NCBI GenBank assembly: GCA_017420845.1
Contig: JAFQOC010000284.1
Coordinates: 1 to 9,569 of the forward strand
DNA from: Clostridia bacterium
GTDB lineage: Bacteria; Bacillota; Clostridia; Oscillospirales; CAG-272
Direction of reading: 5' to 3'
DNA length: 9,569 nucleotides
The position numbers and the translations under genes were made by a program. The notes beneath the pieces were generated by a model. The model saw nothing but the letters and a program-made list of their open reading frames with translations. It was not told the DNA's origin and made no database searches. Shown here in pieces: positions 1 to 6,704 of this stretch. Numbering within the stretch: the first letter of the stretch is position 1; each line of letters starts with the position of its first letter.

Positions 1-305
1 ACAAAAAGGTTGATACTATTAGATTCTCTGGGTTTTCATATACCCGGAAAGCTGTAGGAAAGTTGGTTATACACCCGATACGCTGATCTACAAATGCTCG
101 CCGAGCTTACTCGGTCTCATCACACCGCTTCGCGGTCCCCCTTCCCCGCTGGGGAAGGCAGAGAACGATAAACTGCAATTTATCATTACATCTCTTCCCT
201 AAAATCATACCAAAAAATCCCCTCCCCGTCAATCCCTTTCCCGAAATTTCTCTGCGTTTTGTTCAAAAAACTTTCAAATCAAGTGAAATTCTTGTGCAGG
301 ATATC
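1..305. other. Non-coding region upstream of the hydrolase gene
   Basis: I see no credible gene in this stretch: no open frame with a ribosome binding site and no RNA gene that I recognise. It is more AT-rich than the coding DNA that follows. It holds a weak hairpin at about 28-47 (CTGGGT pairing with ACCCGG), the hairpin cluster at 101-184 listed separately, and then a pyrimidine-rich, A/T-rich stretch leading into the promoter at 306. Confidence 0.6.
101..184. repeat. Cluster of four hairpins, probable interspersed palindromic repeat
   Basis: Four stem-loops follow each other closely. They are CCGAG/CTCGG (101-105 with 110-114), ACCGC/GCGGT (124-128 with 132-136, loop TTC), CCTTCCCC/GGGGAAGG (140-147 with 151-158, loop GCT) and GATAAA/TTTATC (167-172 with 179-184). 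The middle two, GC-rich and separated by three bases, resemble the multi-copy palindromic elements scattered between genes in many Clostridia. That resemblance is from memory and the copy number cannot be tested here. The cluster could instead be the 3' untranslated end of a gene left of the window, but no U-tract follows the strong stem, so it is not a classical terminator. Confidence 0.5.
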
Positions 306-334
306 TTTACAAGGCGGGGGCGGTGTGCTATAAT
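306..334 (+). promoter_or_regulatory. Sigma-A promoter of the hydrolase gene
   Basis: TTTACA at 306-311 and TATAAT at 329-334 are separated by exactly 17 bases, and a TG at 326-327 gives an extended -10. Transcription should start near 341, leaving a leader of about 26 nt before the ATG at 367. Apart from one mismatch in the -35 this is consensus. No operator palindrome is obvious around it. Confidence 0.85.
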
Positions 335-366
335 AAGGACGTATCTTCCCAAACAGGAGGCTTATC

Positions 367-3300
367 ATGAAAAAGACCCATCTGACTCTCGCCCGCCGCG
401 CTCTGGCGTGGGTTCTCTGCGCTCTCATGCTGGCGGGGACCATCCTCGCCGCTCTGCCCGTGTCCGCCGCCGAGGTGGATATCGCCAGGGGCAAGACCGC
501 CATCGCCTGCCACAACGAGTCGGCGGCTCTGACCCCCGCCATGGCCTTGGACGGCAAGAGCTCCACCCGCTACGCCGCGGGAGGCGGTTGCGCCCACGAT
601 ACGTGGTACATTCTGGATCTGGGAGACAACTTCGATCTCTCCAAGGTCCGTATTAACTGGGAGGCGGCCCACCCTTCCGCCTACGTGCTGGAGGTGTCCA
701 AGGACGGGCAGACCTACACCGAGCTGAAGAAGGTGACGGATGCCCCCGCCGGCTGGGTGGAGACTCCCGTCAGCGGTACGGGTCGGTTCCTCCGCATCCG
801 CGAGACGGCCCGCGCTCTGGCTCCCTACGGCTTCTCCATGTGGGACCTGGAGGTGTACGGCACTCCCGCCGCTGAGCGCAACGACGGGGCCTACTACAGC
901 GTGGCTATTGTGGACGGGGTGAAGTACGGTACCCTGAAGCTCTCCCACGAGGGACTGGTCTCTGCGGAGACCGAAGTGACTTTGACCGTTACCCCCATGA
1001 CGGGCGGCGGTCTCCTCAAGCTGACACAGAACGGAAAGGATGTGACGAGCCAAGTGAAGGACGGGAAATACGTGTTTACCCCCGACGCGAATACGACCTT
1101 CTCGGCTGAGTTCGCTACCGCGCCCACAAGCCGCTACGAGTGCGAGGACGCCGTGGTGCTGAGCCCCGACGGAGTATCCCCCTACAATATCACGAAATTG
1201 GCCGATCCCGACGCGTCGGGCGGCAAGGTCGCCGGCGGTACGGGAGGGAAGTACTTCATATTTGAGAACGTGGTGGAGTCCAACTGTATCCACGTTGCCT
1301 ACGCCTCCACCAACACCAACAACATGAATCTCTACGTCCGCTATCCCTGGGAGGAGACCTTCCACGACGCGGGCCTGATCCCCTTCTCCACCTCCAATTC
1401 CTGGGAGATGAAGTCCTCCTACATCGCCGTCTCCCCCATGATCTACATCCCCGAGGGGTCGGACATCAAGATCCGTCCCAACGTGGACTGCAACCTGGAC
1501 TGCCTGTGGCTGACCAACGAGGCCTCGGGGACGGTGGCCAATGCGCCCGCCAATACCGTCACCGCCGCCGCCATCTCGGACAAGGCCGAAGACGATATTA
1601 TGGCGACCTACGCCAAGAGCATCAAGCTCTCCAAGGGGCAGAGCGTGACCTTCAAGGCACCCGCTGTCCGTGACACCTACAACGTATTGAGCCTGTCCTA
1701 CCGTGCCGAGGCCGACGCCACCGTGGCGGTGAAGAAGGGAAGCACGACCATCGGCACCCTGTCGGTGGGCGAGACCGTGCTCCGCACCTACGCTGGAGCG
1801 GGTCTGCGAACCGACTCCTACGCCAAGGGGGACGAGCTGACCCTGACCGTTACCGAGGGCGAGCTCTGGCTGGACTACGCGGCAGTCAACTACGCCCCCG
1901 ACCCCGAGGCGGTGACGGTGAAAACCATGCCCGAGAAGGGGGAGCGGTTGACCGTCTCCCTGGACGGCACCTGGGGGATCGGTACCTCCCGCTCCACGGG
2001 CGACGTAACGGCTCCCAAGACCATCCCCGAGGGAGTGGACTTCATCAACTCCATCCCCGTCCCCGGTCTGTGGCACTCCGCCGCCTTTGATCTGGGTGAG
2101 TACAGCGGTGCTCTGACCTGGTACAGAAAGACCGTGGTGCTGGAGGAGGAGCCTGTGGGTCAGGCGCTCCTCTACGTCGGCTCTGCCCAGTACGGCCGTC
2201 ATATCTACGTCAACGGGCAGTACGCGGGGAGCTATGATTACAATTATTCCCATTCCTATACCGACATCTCCGACTTCTTGAAGAAGGGCGAGAACGAGAT
2301 CGTCATCATGCTGGGGGCGTGGACGGCTCAGTTCGGCAACTCCAACACCCCTGCCCACGTGCTGTACGACGGCGAATCCACCGAGGACGAGCCCGGCATC
2401 ACCGATTCGGTCTCCCTGATCTTCAACGCCGCCCCCGAGGTGCAGTCCGTCCAGACCAACCCCAATCTCGACAAGGGAACGGTGCAGGTGCAGGTGACCC
2501 TCAAGAACCGTTCCAATAAGGCAGTGACCACCGACGTGGTGATCTCGGTCTATGAGCTGGGGATCTTTGAAAACGGCGTGGCCAAGCAGGGTGAAACCAA
2601 GGTGGGTGAATTCACCAAGACCGGTGTGAAGGTGAACAAGGATGGCACCGCCACCTTCGTGGTGGATGCCGTGGAGCTTCAGAACTGGAGCCGCGATAAG
2701 TGCTGGACGCCCGATTCTCCTTACCTCTACCGCATCGAGGTCAAAACTGAGGGGGACACCTACTCCACCCGCTTCGGTATGCGCACCTTTGATTTCGATC
2801 CCGTCACCAAGTACGCCCGCCTCAACGGGGAGATCTTCTACCTCTTCGGCACCAACGTGGCCATCGAGCGGTACTACGACGATCCTCTCTGCGGCACCAC
2901 GCCTTGGGAGGAGGACTGGATCCGCAAGCTGTACGCTGAATTCAAGGATGTGAACTGGGTCTGCTTCCGCACCCATCTGGGTCACGCCAACAGTAAGTGG
3001 TTCGACATCGCCGACGAGATGGGTATGATGATCTTTGACGAGTACCCCATCTGGGGCAACGCGGGGGTAGATACGGTGGAGACCATCATGCCCGAGATCT
3101 ATGCCTGGATCGACAACCGCGCCAACCATCCCTCCATGATCGTTTTCGATGCCCAGAACGAGGCCACCTACGATCTGCCCGATCAGATTATCCGCAAGGG
3201 ACGGGAGTACGACCTCCAGAAGCGGCCATGGGACAACGGCTGGCGGCCTCCCGTGGGGGAGAACGATCCCGTGGAATGCCACCCTTATATTATAGGAGCC

Positions 3301-4350
3301 CAGGGCATCAAGGGACTGAATGGCATGAACGTCTCCAAGCCTATTGTGACCACCGCCGACATCGGCTGGACCTACGAGCAGTACCCCGACCATCCCTACC
3401 TCATCAACGAGCACGGCGAGTACTGGATCAACCGCGAGGGTGCCGCCATGAGCGGTACGGCGGGAACCTGGAACAACGCCCTGCCCCGAGCCACCAACGA
3501 GGAGCGGCTGGTCTACTACGCCGATCTCATGGCCGCCCAGATGGAGGCCTTCCGCACCGAGCGCGCCTATATCGGTCTGCTCTTCTTCTGCGGTCTGGGC
3601 TCCTCCTTCCCCTCGGCCCAGGGCGTGACCTCGGATATCCTGTCCCCCGACGTATCCACCGCCGAGTCCTTGCAGATCCGCCCCTACACCAAGGAGCGCC
3701 TGAAGAATGCCTTCGCGGATCTGGGTATCGTCATCGACGAGTACACCGAGGATGTGAAGCGGGGGGATAAGCTCCGTCTGCCCATCGTGCTGGTCAACGA
3801 TACCGGTAAGGCCGTCACCGACCTGCCCGTGACCCTCAAGATCATGAGCGGGGATACGGTGCTCTACGCCGAGCGCATCACCATGAGCGTGGACGCCTTC
3901 TCCAAGGACAATAAGGGCCTCTCCACCGAGACCCTGACGGTGACCGTCCCCGCCTTCCGCGACTACTGCAACACCAGACAGGTCCTCACCGTCACCGCCT
4001 CCTACGAGATGAACGGCGAGACGGTCACCAGCCAGCGCAAGTGGACGGTCCAGGGCGGCGACTTTACCGACGATCCTCTGCCTACCTACGATTGGCTGGA
4101 GCAGGAGGAGGAGACCGAGACCGAGCCCACCGAGACTCCCACCGAGCCCATCGAGACTCCCACCGAGGCGCCTGTGACCGAAGCCCCCTCCGAGAGTGCG
4201 GGGGAGACGACAGCACCCGCCAAGAAGGGTTGCCGCTCGACGGTATCCGCGCTGATTCCTCTGCTTGTGACAGGATGCGCCCTGTCTTTGTCGAAAAAGG
4301 GAGAACGAAAAGCAAGACGATATTTACCAAAAAATGGTAAAATCTATTGA
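367..4350 (+). CDS. Secreted multidomain GH2-family glycoside hydrolase with F5/8 type C domain
   Basis: This 1327-residue protein is predicted to be an exported glycosidase of the GH2 (beta-galactosidase/glucuronidase/mannosidase) family; its substrate cannot be told. AGGAGG at 355-360, 6 nt upstream, fixes the start. Residues 1-35 form a signal peptide (basic KK/RR, hydrophobic core, VSAA cleavage region). A discoidin-like F5/8 C domain follows at about 37-165, then a short beta repeat, a CBM6/35-like module starting at YECED (257) and a further beta module to about 510. The GH2 sugar-binding domain starts at LDGTW (532-536). An Ig-like domain and a TIM barrel (about 830-1140) follow. NHPS...QNE places the likely acid/base at E932; E1015 or E1018 in INEHGEYW is the likely nucleophile. 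The end carries an Ig-like domain, a T/E/P linker (about 1245-1285), Cys1289, a hydrophobic stretch and a basic tail. It has its own promoter and is probably unrelated in function to the downstream peptide operon. Confidence 0.9.
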   Translation: MKKTHLTLARRALAWVLCALMLAGTILAALPVSAAEVDIARGKTAIACHNESAALTPAMALDGKSSTRYAAGGGCAHDTWYILDLGDNFDLSKVRINWEAAHPSAYVLEVSKDGQTYTELKKVTDAPAGWVETPVSGTGRFLRIRETARALAPYGFSMWDLEVYGTPAAERNDGAYYSVAIVDGVKYGTLKLSHEGLVSAETEVTLTVTPMTGGGLLKLTQNGKDVTSQVKDGKYVFTPDANTTFSAEFATAPTSRYECEDAVVLSPDGVSPYNITKLADPDASGGKVAGGTGGKYFIFENVVESNCIHVAYASTNTNNMNLYVRYPWEETFHDAGLIPFSTSNSWEMKSSYIAVSPMIYIPEGSDIKIRPNVDCNLDCLWLTNEASGTVANAPANTVTAAAISDKAEDDIMATYAKSIKLSKGQSVTFKAPAVRDTYNVLSLSYRAEADATVAVKKGSTTIGTLSVGETVLRTYAGAGLRTDSYAKGDELTLTVTEGELWLDYAAVNYAPDPEAVTVKTMPEKGERLTVSLDGTWGIGTSRSTGDVTAPKTIPEGVDFINSIPVPGLWHSAAFDLGEYSGALTWYRKTVVLEEEPVGQALLYVGSAQYGRHIYVNGQYAGSYDYNYSHSYTDISDFLKKGENEIVIMLGAWTAQFGNSNTPAHVLYDGESTEDEPGITDSVSLIFNAAPEVQSVQTNPNLDKGTVQVQVTLKNRSNKAVTTDVVISVYELGIFENGVAKQGETKVGEFTKTGVKVNKDGTATFVVDAVELQNWSRDKCWTPDSPYLYRIEVKTEGDTYSTRFGMRTFDFDPVTKYARLNGEIFYLFGTNVAIERYYDDPLCGTTPWEEDWIRKLYAEFKDVNWVCFRTHLGHANSKWFDIADEMGMMIFDEYPIWGNAGVDTVETIMPEIYAWIDNRANHPSMIVFDAQNEATYDLPDQIIRKGREYDLQKRPWDNGWRPPVGENDPVECHPYIIGAQGIKGLNGMNVSKPIVTTADIGWTYEQYPDHPYLINEHGEYWINREGAAMSGTAGTWNNALPRATNEERLVYYADLMAAQMEAFRTERAYIGLLFFCGLGSSFPSAQGVTSDILSPDVSTAESLQIRPYTKERLKNAFADLGIVIDEYTEDVKRGDKLRLPIVLVNDTGKAVTDLPVTLKIMSGDTVLYAERITMSVDAFSKDNKGLSTETLTVTVPAFRDYCNTRQVLTVTASYEMNGETVTSQRKWTVQGGDFTDDPLPTYDWLEQEEETETEPTETPTEPIETPTEAPVTEAPSESAGETTAPAKKGCRSTVSALIPLLVTGCALSLSKKGERKARRYLPKNGKIY
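4126..4167 (+). repeat. 21-bp tandem duplication in the hydrolase linker
   Basis: Two adjacent 21-bp units, 4126-4146 and 4147-4167, differ at one base (C to T at 4151). They encode PTETPTE and PIETPTE (residues 1254-1267), part of an acidic T/E/P linker just before the C-terminal anchor-like tail. In-frame units of this kind let the linker change length by slippage or recombination. Confidence 0.85.
4323..4341. promoter_or_regulatory. Perfect palindrome just upstream of the leader promoter (candidate operator or UP element)
   Basis: TTTACCA (4323-4329) and TGGTAAA (4335-4341) form a perfect 7-bp inverted repeat around AAAAA. It ends 5 nt before the -35 element of the next promoter and lies inside the last codons of the hydrolase gene. 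The position and symmetry suit binding of a dimeric regulator, and the A/T-rich content also suits an UP element. As RNA it would form a weak hairpin with no following U-tract, so terminator activity is less likely. Confidence 0.45.
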
Positions 4351-4375
4351 CATTTGAGCCGACCTATGCTATACT
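4347..4375 (+). promoter_or_regulatory. Near-consensus sigma-A promoter of the leader RNA and peptide operon
   Basis: TTGACA at 4347-4352 is a perfect -35 and overlaps the TGA stop of the hydrolase gene (4348-4350). TATACT at 4370-4375 follows after 17 bases, with TG at 4367-4368 making an extended -10. Transcription should begin near 4381-4383. This is the strongest promoter in the window, and I see no other good one before the exporter, the PqqD-like gene or the radical SAM gene. Confidence 0.88.
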
Positions 4376-4381
4376 GTACCT

Positions 4382-4567
4382 ACCTTGTTCCGGGTCTTCC
4401 CCCGGGACGGAGGACGGCGAACGGGCGGGTTCGAAGAAGGACCCACCGTAGAAACGGCATCGCTCTGGCTCTGGCGAAATCGCACCTGCGGAGGAACCCG
4501 AATCCCCCGCTCCGTAGCCGAAAAAACCATAGGAGGGAGTGGCCAACCCGGTCACTCTCTCTTTTTT
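4382..4567 (+). ncRNA. Structured leader RNA or small RNA of about 185 nt, unidentified
   Basis: The stretch lies between a strong promoter and a strong intrinsic terminator and has no ORF with a ribosome binding site. It is rich in possible helices. GTTCCGGG/CCCGGGAC (4387-4394 with 4401-4408) forms a first hairpin. GGGT/ACCC flanked by CGG/CCG (4422-4430 with 4441-4448) forms a second. ACGGAG/CTCCGT (4407-4412 with 4510-4515) is a long-range closing helix. CGGGTTC/GAACCCG (4426-4432 with 4494-4500) is an alternative long-range pairing competing with the second hairpin. Mutually exclusive helices before a terminator are typical of riboswitches and attenuators. The length would also fit a free small RNA such as 6S. 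I do not recognise the conserved core of any known riboswitch, T-box, tmRNA, SRP RNA or RNase P RNA. The 5' end is inferred from the promoter. Confidence 0.5.
4533..4567 (+). terminator. Intrinsic terminator between leader promoter and exporter gene
   Basis: A 12-bp stem (4533-4544 with 4550-4561, two G-U pairs) closes a 5-nt loop AACCC and is followed directly by TTTTTT (4562-4567). A run of six A at 4521-4526 lies upstream. The structure ends 48 nt before the exporter ATG, and no new promoter is visible in between. Transcripts of the peptide operon must therefore read through it, unless an unseen promoter exists. It may also stop transcripts of the upstream hydrolase. Confidence 0.85.
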
Positions 4568-4615
4568 AGTCGTACTGCACGGAATCATCTCTTCAAAAAA
4601 TGGACAGTAAAACAC

Positions 4616-6370
4616 ATGAACCAACTGAAAACATGGATCAAACGGATGCCCGAGATCCTTCGGGAATGGGTCTGGCTGGGTCGCTACATGAGGCGCTACC
4701 GGCTGACCATCGTCTTTTACATATGCATCGGCATTCTGGGTGTGGCCATGGGTCTGGTCATGAGCGTAGCCCAGCGATCCTTAATCAACGCCGTCACCGC
4801 CGAGATCAAGATTCCCCGAAAGATCATTACGGCCGCCACCCTGGCCATTGGTTTGGCCATCAGTCAGATCTTCATCAAAGCCGTGTCCGGCTGGATCTCC
4901 GCCCACGTCAGCATTCGGGTGGTCAACGAGATCCGAGAAGATATTTTCCGAAAGGTTCTGGCTTCCCGTTGGGAGCTTTTGTGCAGGTTTCATTCCGGGG
5001 ATCTCATCAACCGTCTGGAGGGCGACGTCAACGCGGTGTCGAGTGGGGTGATCACCTTCCTGCCCAACCTGGTTACGGGGCTTGTCCAGTTTCTCGGAGC
5101 CTTCCTCATCATTATGGCCTTCGATCCTTTGATGGCGGTGTTTGCCTTGATTTCCGCGCCTGTTCTGGTTTTCTCGGCCCGTCCCATGATGAAGATCATG
5201 CGTAAGCATAATCAAAGAATGCGTGAAGTCAACGGCCGCATCCTCTCCTTCAACGAAGAGGTCTTCCAGAATATCCAGCTGGTCAAGGCCTTCAGCCTGG
5301 GCTCGGATTACTGCGAGGGGCTCCGTACCCTCCTGTGGGAATACCGTCGGATCCGTTTGGATTTCACCAAGATTTCCATCGCCGTCAGCGTGCTGATGGG
5401 CTTTTTGGGGCTGATCGCGGGCTACTCCTGCTACGCCTGGAGCGTATACCGCCTCTACACAGGTGCCATCCTGTATGGCGACATGGCCATGTTTATTCAA
5501 CTGGCGGCGACCCTGTCCTCGGCCTTCTCGGCGCTGATCCGTATGGTCCCCGCGGCCGTGTCCACCGCCACCTGCGCCGGCCGCGTCATGGAGGTCACCG
5601 CCCTTCCTGCGGAAACCGACATAGATGGCGAGGCCGCCTCTGCCCTGCGCGAGATCGCCGACGTCCGCGGTGTGGAGATCCACTTCCGTGACGTGGCCTT
5701 CACCTACATGAACGGTCAGATCCCCGTCCTTCAAAGGGTCAGCTTTATTGCGAAGCCGGGCCAGGTAGTGGCTCTTGTGGGTCCTTCCGGCGGAGGCAAA
5801 ACCACGGTTTTGCGGCTTATGCTGGGGCTTCTCTCCCCTGAGCAGGGAAGTCTTTCGGTTGTGGATCCCGTGGAGGGGATCAGTCTCCCCGTCAGCGAGA
5901 GTACCCGCCGCCTCTGCGCCTACGTGCCTCAGGGTAACAGCATTTTCTCGGGAACCATTGAGTCCAATCTGCGATCGGTCGCGCCCGATGCCACCGGGGA
6001 AGAGGTGGTGGAGGCTCTCAGAACGGCGGACGCCTGGGACTTTGTTTCCGAGCTGCCCGACACTTACCGCACAAGGCTCGGCGAGCGGGGGCTCAATCTG
6101 TCTGAGGGTCAGCTGCAACGAATTGCCATTGCCCGAGCCGTTTTGCGGAACGCTCCCATCCTCATCATGGACGAGGCAACCTCCGCCCTGGACGCGGATA
6201 CCGAGGCTCGCGTGCTGAGAAATCTCATGGCAGGCAATCCCCACCGCATTTGTCTGGTCACCACCCACCGAGCCGGTATGTTGGCATACGCCGATCTGGT
6301 TTTTCGGGTGGAGGGAGACGGCTCCTTCCACCGGGTGAAGGCGGAGGATATGGTGACGGCCGCGGGCTGA
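4616..6370 (+). CDS. ABC exporter, fused transmembrane and ATPase domains
   Basis: A 584-residue half-transporter of the ABC-B exporter type, probably working as a homodimer in the cytoplasmic membrane; in this context the likely cargo is the modified peptide. Residues 1-320 hold about six membrane segments (for example around 30-52, 70-90, 140-185 and 260-320). The ATPase half shows Walker A GPSGGGKTT (389-397), a Q-loop glutamine in YVPQG (Q439), signature LSEGQ (495-499), Walker B ILIMDE with D519/E520, and the switch histidine H551, so it should be active. There is no N-terminal C39 peptidase domain, so it cannot trim leaders as PCAT transporters do. The ATG at 4616 matches where homology begins; the same frame stays open upstream to 4385, but that stretch runs through the leader RNA and terminator. 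No Shine-Dalgarno is evident, so initiation may be weak or controlled. A lipid or drug exporter cannot be excluded from sequence alone. Confidence 0.88.
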   Translation: MNQLKTWIKRMPEILREWVWLGRYMRRYRLTIVFYICIGILGVAMGLVMSVAQRSLINAVTAEIKIPRKIITAATLAIGLAISQIFIKAVSGWISAHVSIRVVNEIREDIFRKVLASRWELLCRFHSGDLINRLEGDVNAVSSGVITFLPNLVTGLVQFLGAFLIIMAFDPLMAVFALISAPVLVFSARPMMKIMRKHNQRMREVNGRILSFNEEVFQNIQLVKAFSLGSDYCEGLRTLLWEYRRIRLDFTKISIAVSVLMGFLGLIAGYSCYAWSVYRLYTGAILYGDMAMFIQLAATLSSAFSALIRMVPAAVSTATCAGRVMEVTALPAETDIDGEAASALREIADVRGVEIHFRDVAFTYMNGQIPVLQRVSFIAKPGQVVALVGPSGGGKTTVLRLMLGLLSPEQGSLSVVDPVEGISLPVSESTRRLCAYVPQGNSIFSGTIESNLRSVAPDATGEEVVEALRTADAWDFVSELPDTYRTRLGERGLNLSEGQLQRIAIARAVLRNAPILIMDEATSALDADTEARVLRNLMAGNPHRICLVTTHRAGMLAYADLVFRVEGDGSFHRVKAEDMVTAAG

Positions 6371-6428
6371 GCTCCCTACGGAGAACTGCCGAGGCATGAT
6401 GTAAAAATCGGAAAAGGAGAAGGTGACT

Positions 6429-6704
6429 ATGTCTGTAAAAATCAAAAAGGGCTTCGTTCTGCGCAAGATCGGCCCTCAGTATATGGCGGTGCCCTATGGT
6501 GCCATGACCGACGAGGTCAAGGGGATGATCTCGCTGACCGAGAGCGGATATCTGCTGTGGCAGACCCTGGATCAGGGTGTCGATACAAAGGAGACCCTTA
6601 CGGAGATCCTGCTTCGGGAGTATGACGTGGAGGAGGAGGACGCTGCCCGGGACGTGGATGAGTTCGTTCTCTTTCTGGAGCAGATGGGAGTGCTGGAGAC
6701 ATGA
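6429..6704 (+). CDS. PqqD-like peptide-binding protein (stand-alone RiPP recognition element)
   Basis: A 91-residue protein of the PqqD fold. In characterised systems this domain binds the leader of a precursor peptide and presents it to a radical SAM or other modifying enzyme. The family pattern is visible: an N-terminal beta part (VLRKIG..YMAVP), a central LTESGYLLWQTLDQG equivalent to the LNETG-W-LLDG segment of PqqD proteins, TLTEILLREYDVEEEDAARDV (helices 2-3) and a final EFVLFLEQMGVLE helix. The length is normal for a discrete PqqD. AGGAGA at 6415-6420 sits 8 nt before the ATG at 6429, so that start is preferred over the in-frame GTG at 6423, which lies only 2 nt behind it. The gap to the exporter is 58 nt with no promoter seen. 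Its TGA overlaps the ATG of the radical SAM gene, indicating coupled translation and a working pair. Confidence 0.88.
   Translation: MSVKIKKGFVLRKIGPQYMAVPYGAMTDEVKGMISLTESGYLLWQTLDQGVDTKETLTEILLREYDVEEEDAARDVDEFVLFLEQMGVLET

Noticed and set aside
328..3414. Very long open frame on the minus strand (over 1000 codons)
   Set aside because: It is antisense to the hydrolase gene, whose domains, signal peptide, promoter and ribosome site are clear. It comes from GC-rich codon bias and its translation is Gly/His/Val-rich with no recognisable domain.
4426..4449. tRNA-like GGTTCGAA T-loop in the leader RNA
   Set aside because: No acceptor, D or anticodon arm can be built around it, and the flanking stem is better explained as part of the leader hairpins.
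4382..4567. 6S RNA identification
   Set aside because: Length, promoter and terminator would fit, but I could not find a clear long closing helix with a central bubble, and the position before an operon fits a cis-acting leader equally well. It is left as an alternative only.
4385..4615. N-terminal extension of the exporter frame upstream of 4616
   Set aside because: The frame is open, but it starts within the leader RNA and crosses the terminator hairpin. The residues are Arg/Gly-rich, unlike any exporter N-terminus, and no ribosome site precedes it.
4600..5205. 201-codon frame starting at ATG 4600, overlapping the exporter
   Set aside because: It is the +1 shadow of the exporter, has no ribosome site, and is His/Ser/Arg-rich without domains.
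4781..6466. Long minus-strand open frame opposite the exporter
   Set aside because: It mirrors the exporter reading frame, has no domain pattern and no ribosome site, and its product has an implausible His/Gly/Gln/Asp-rich composition.
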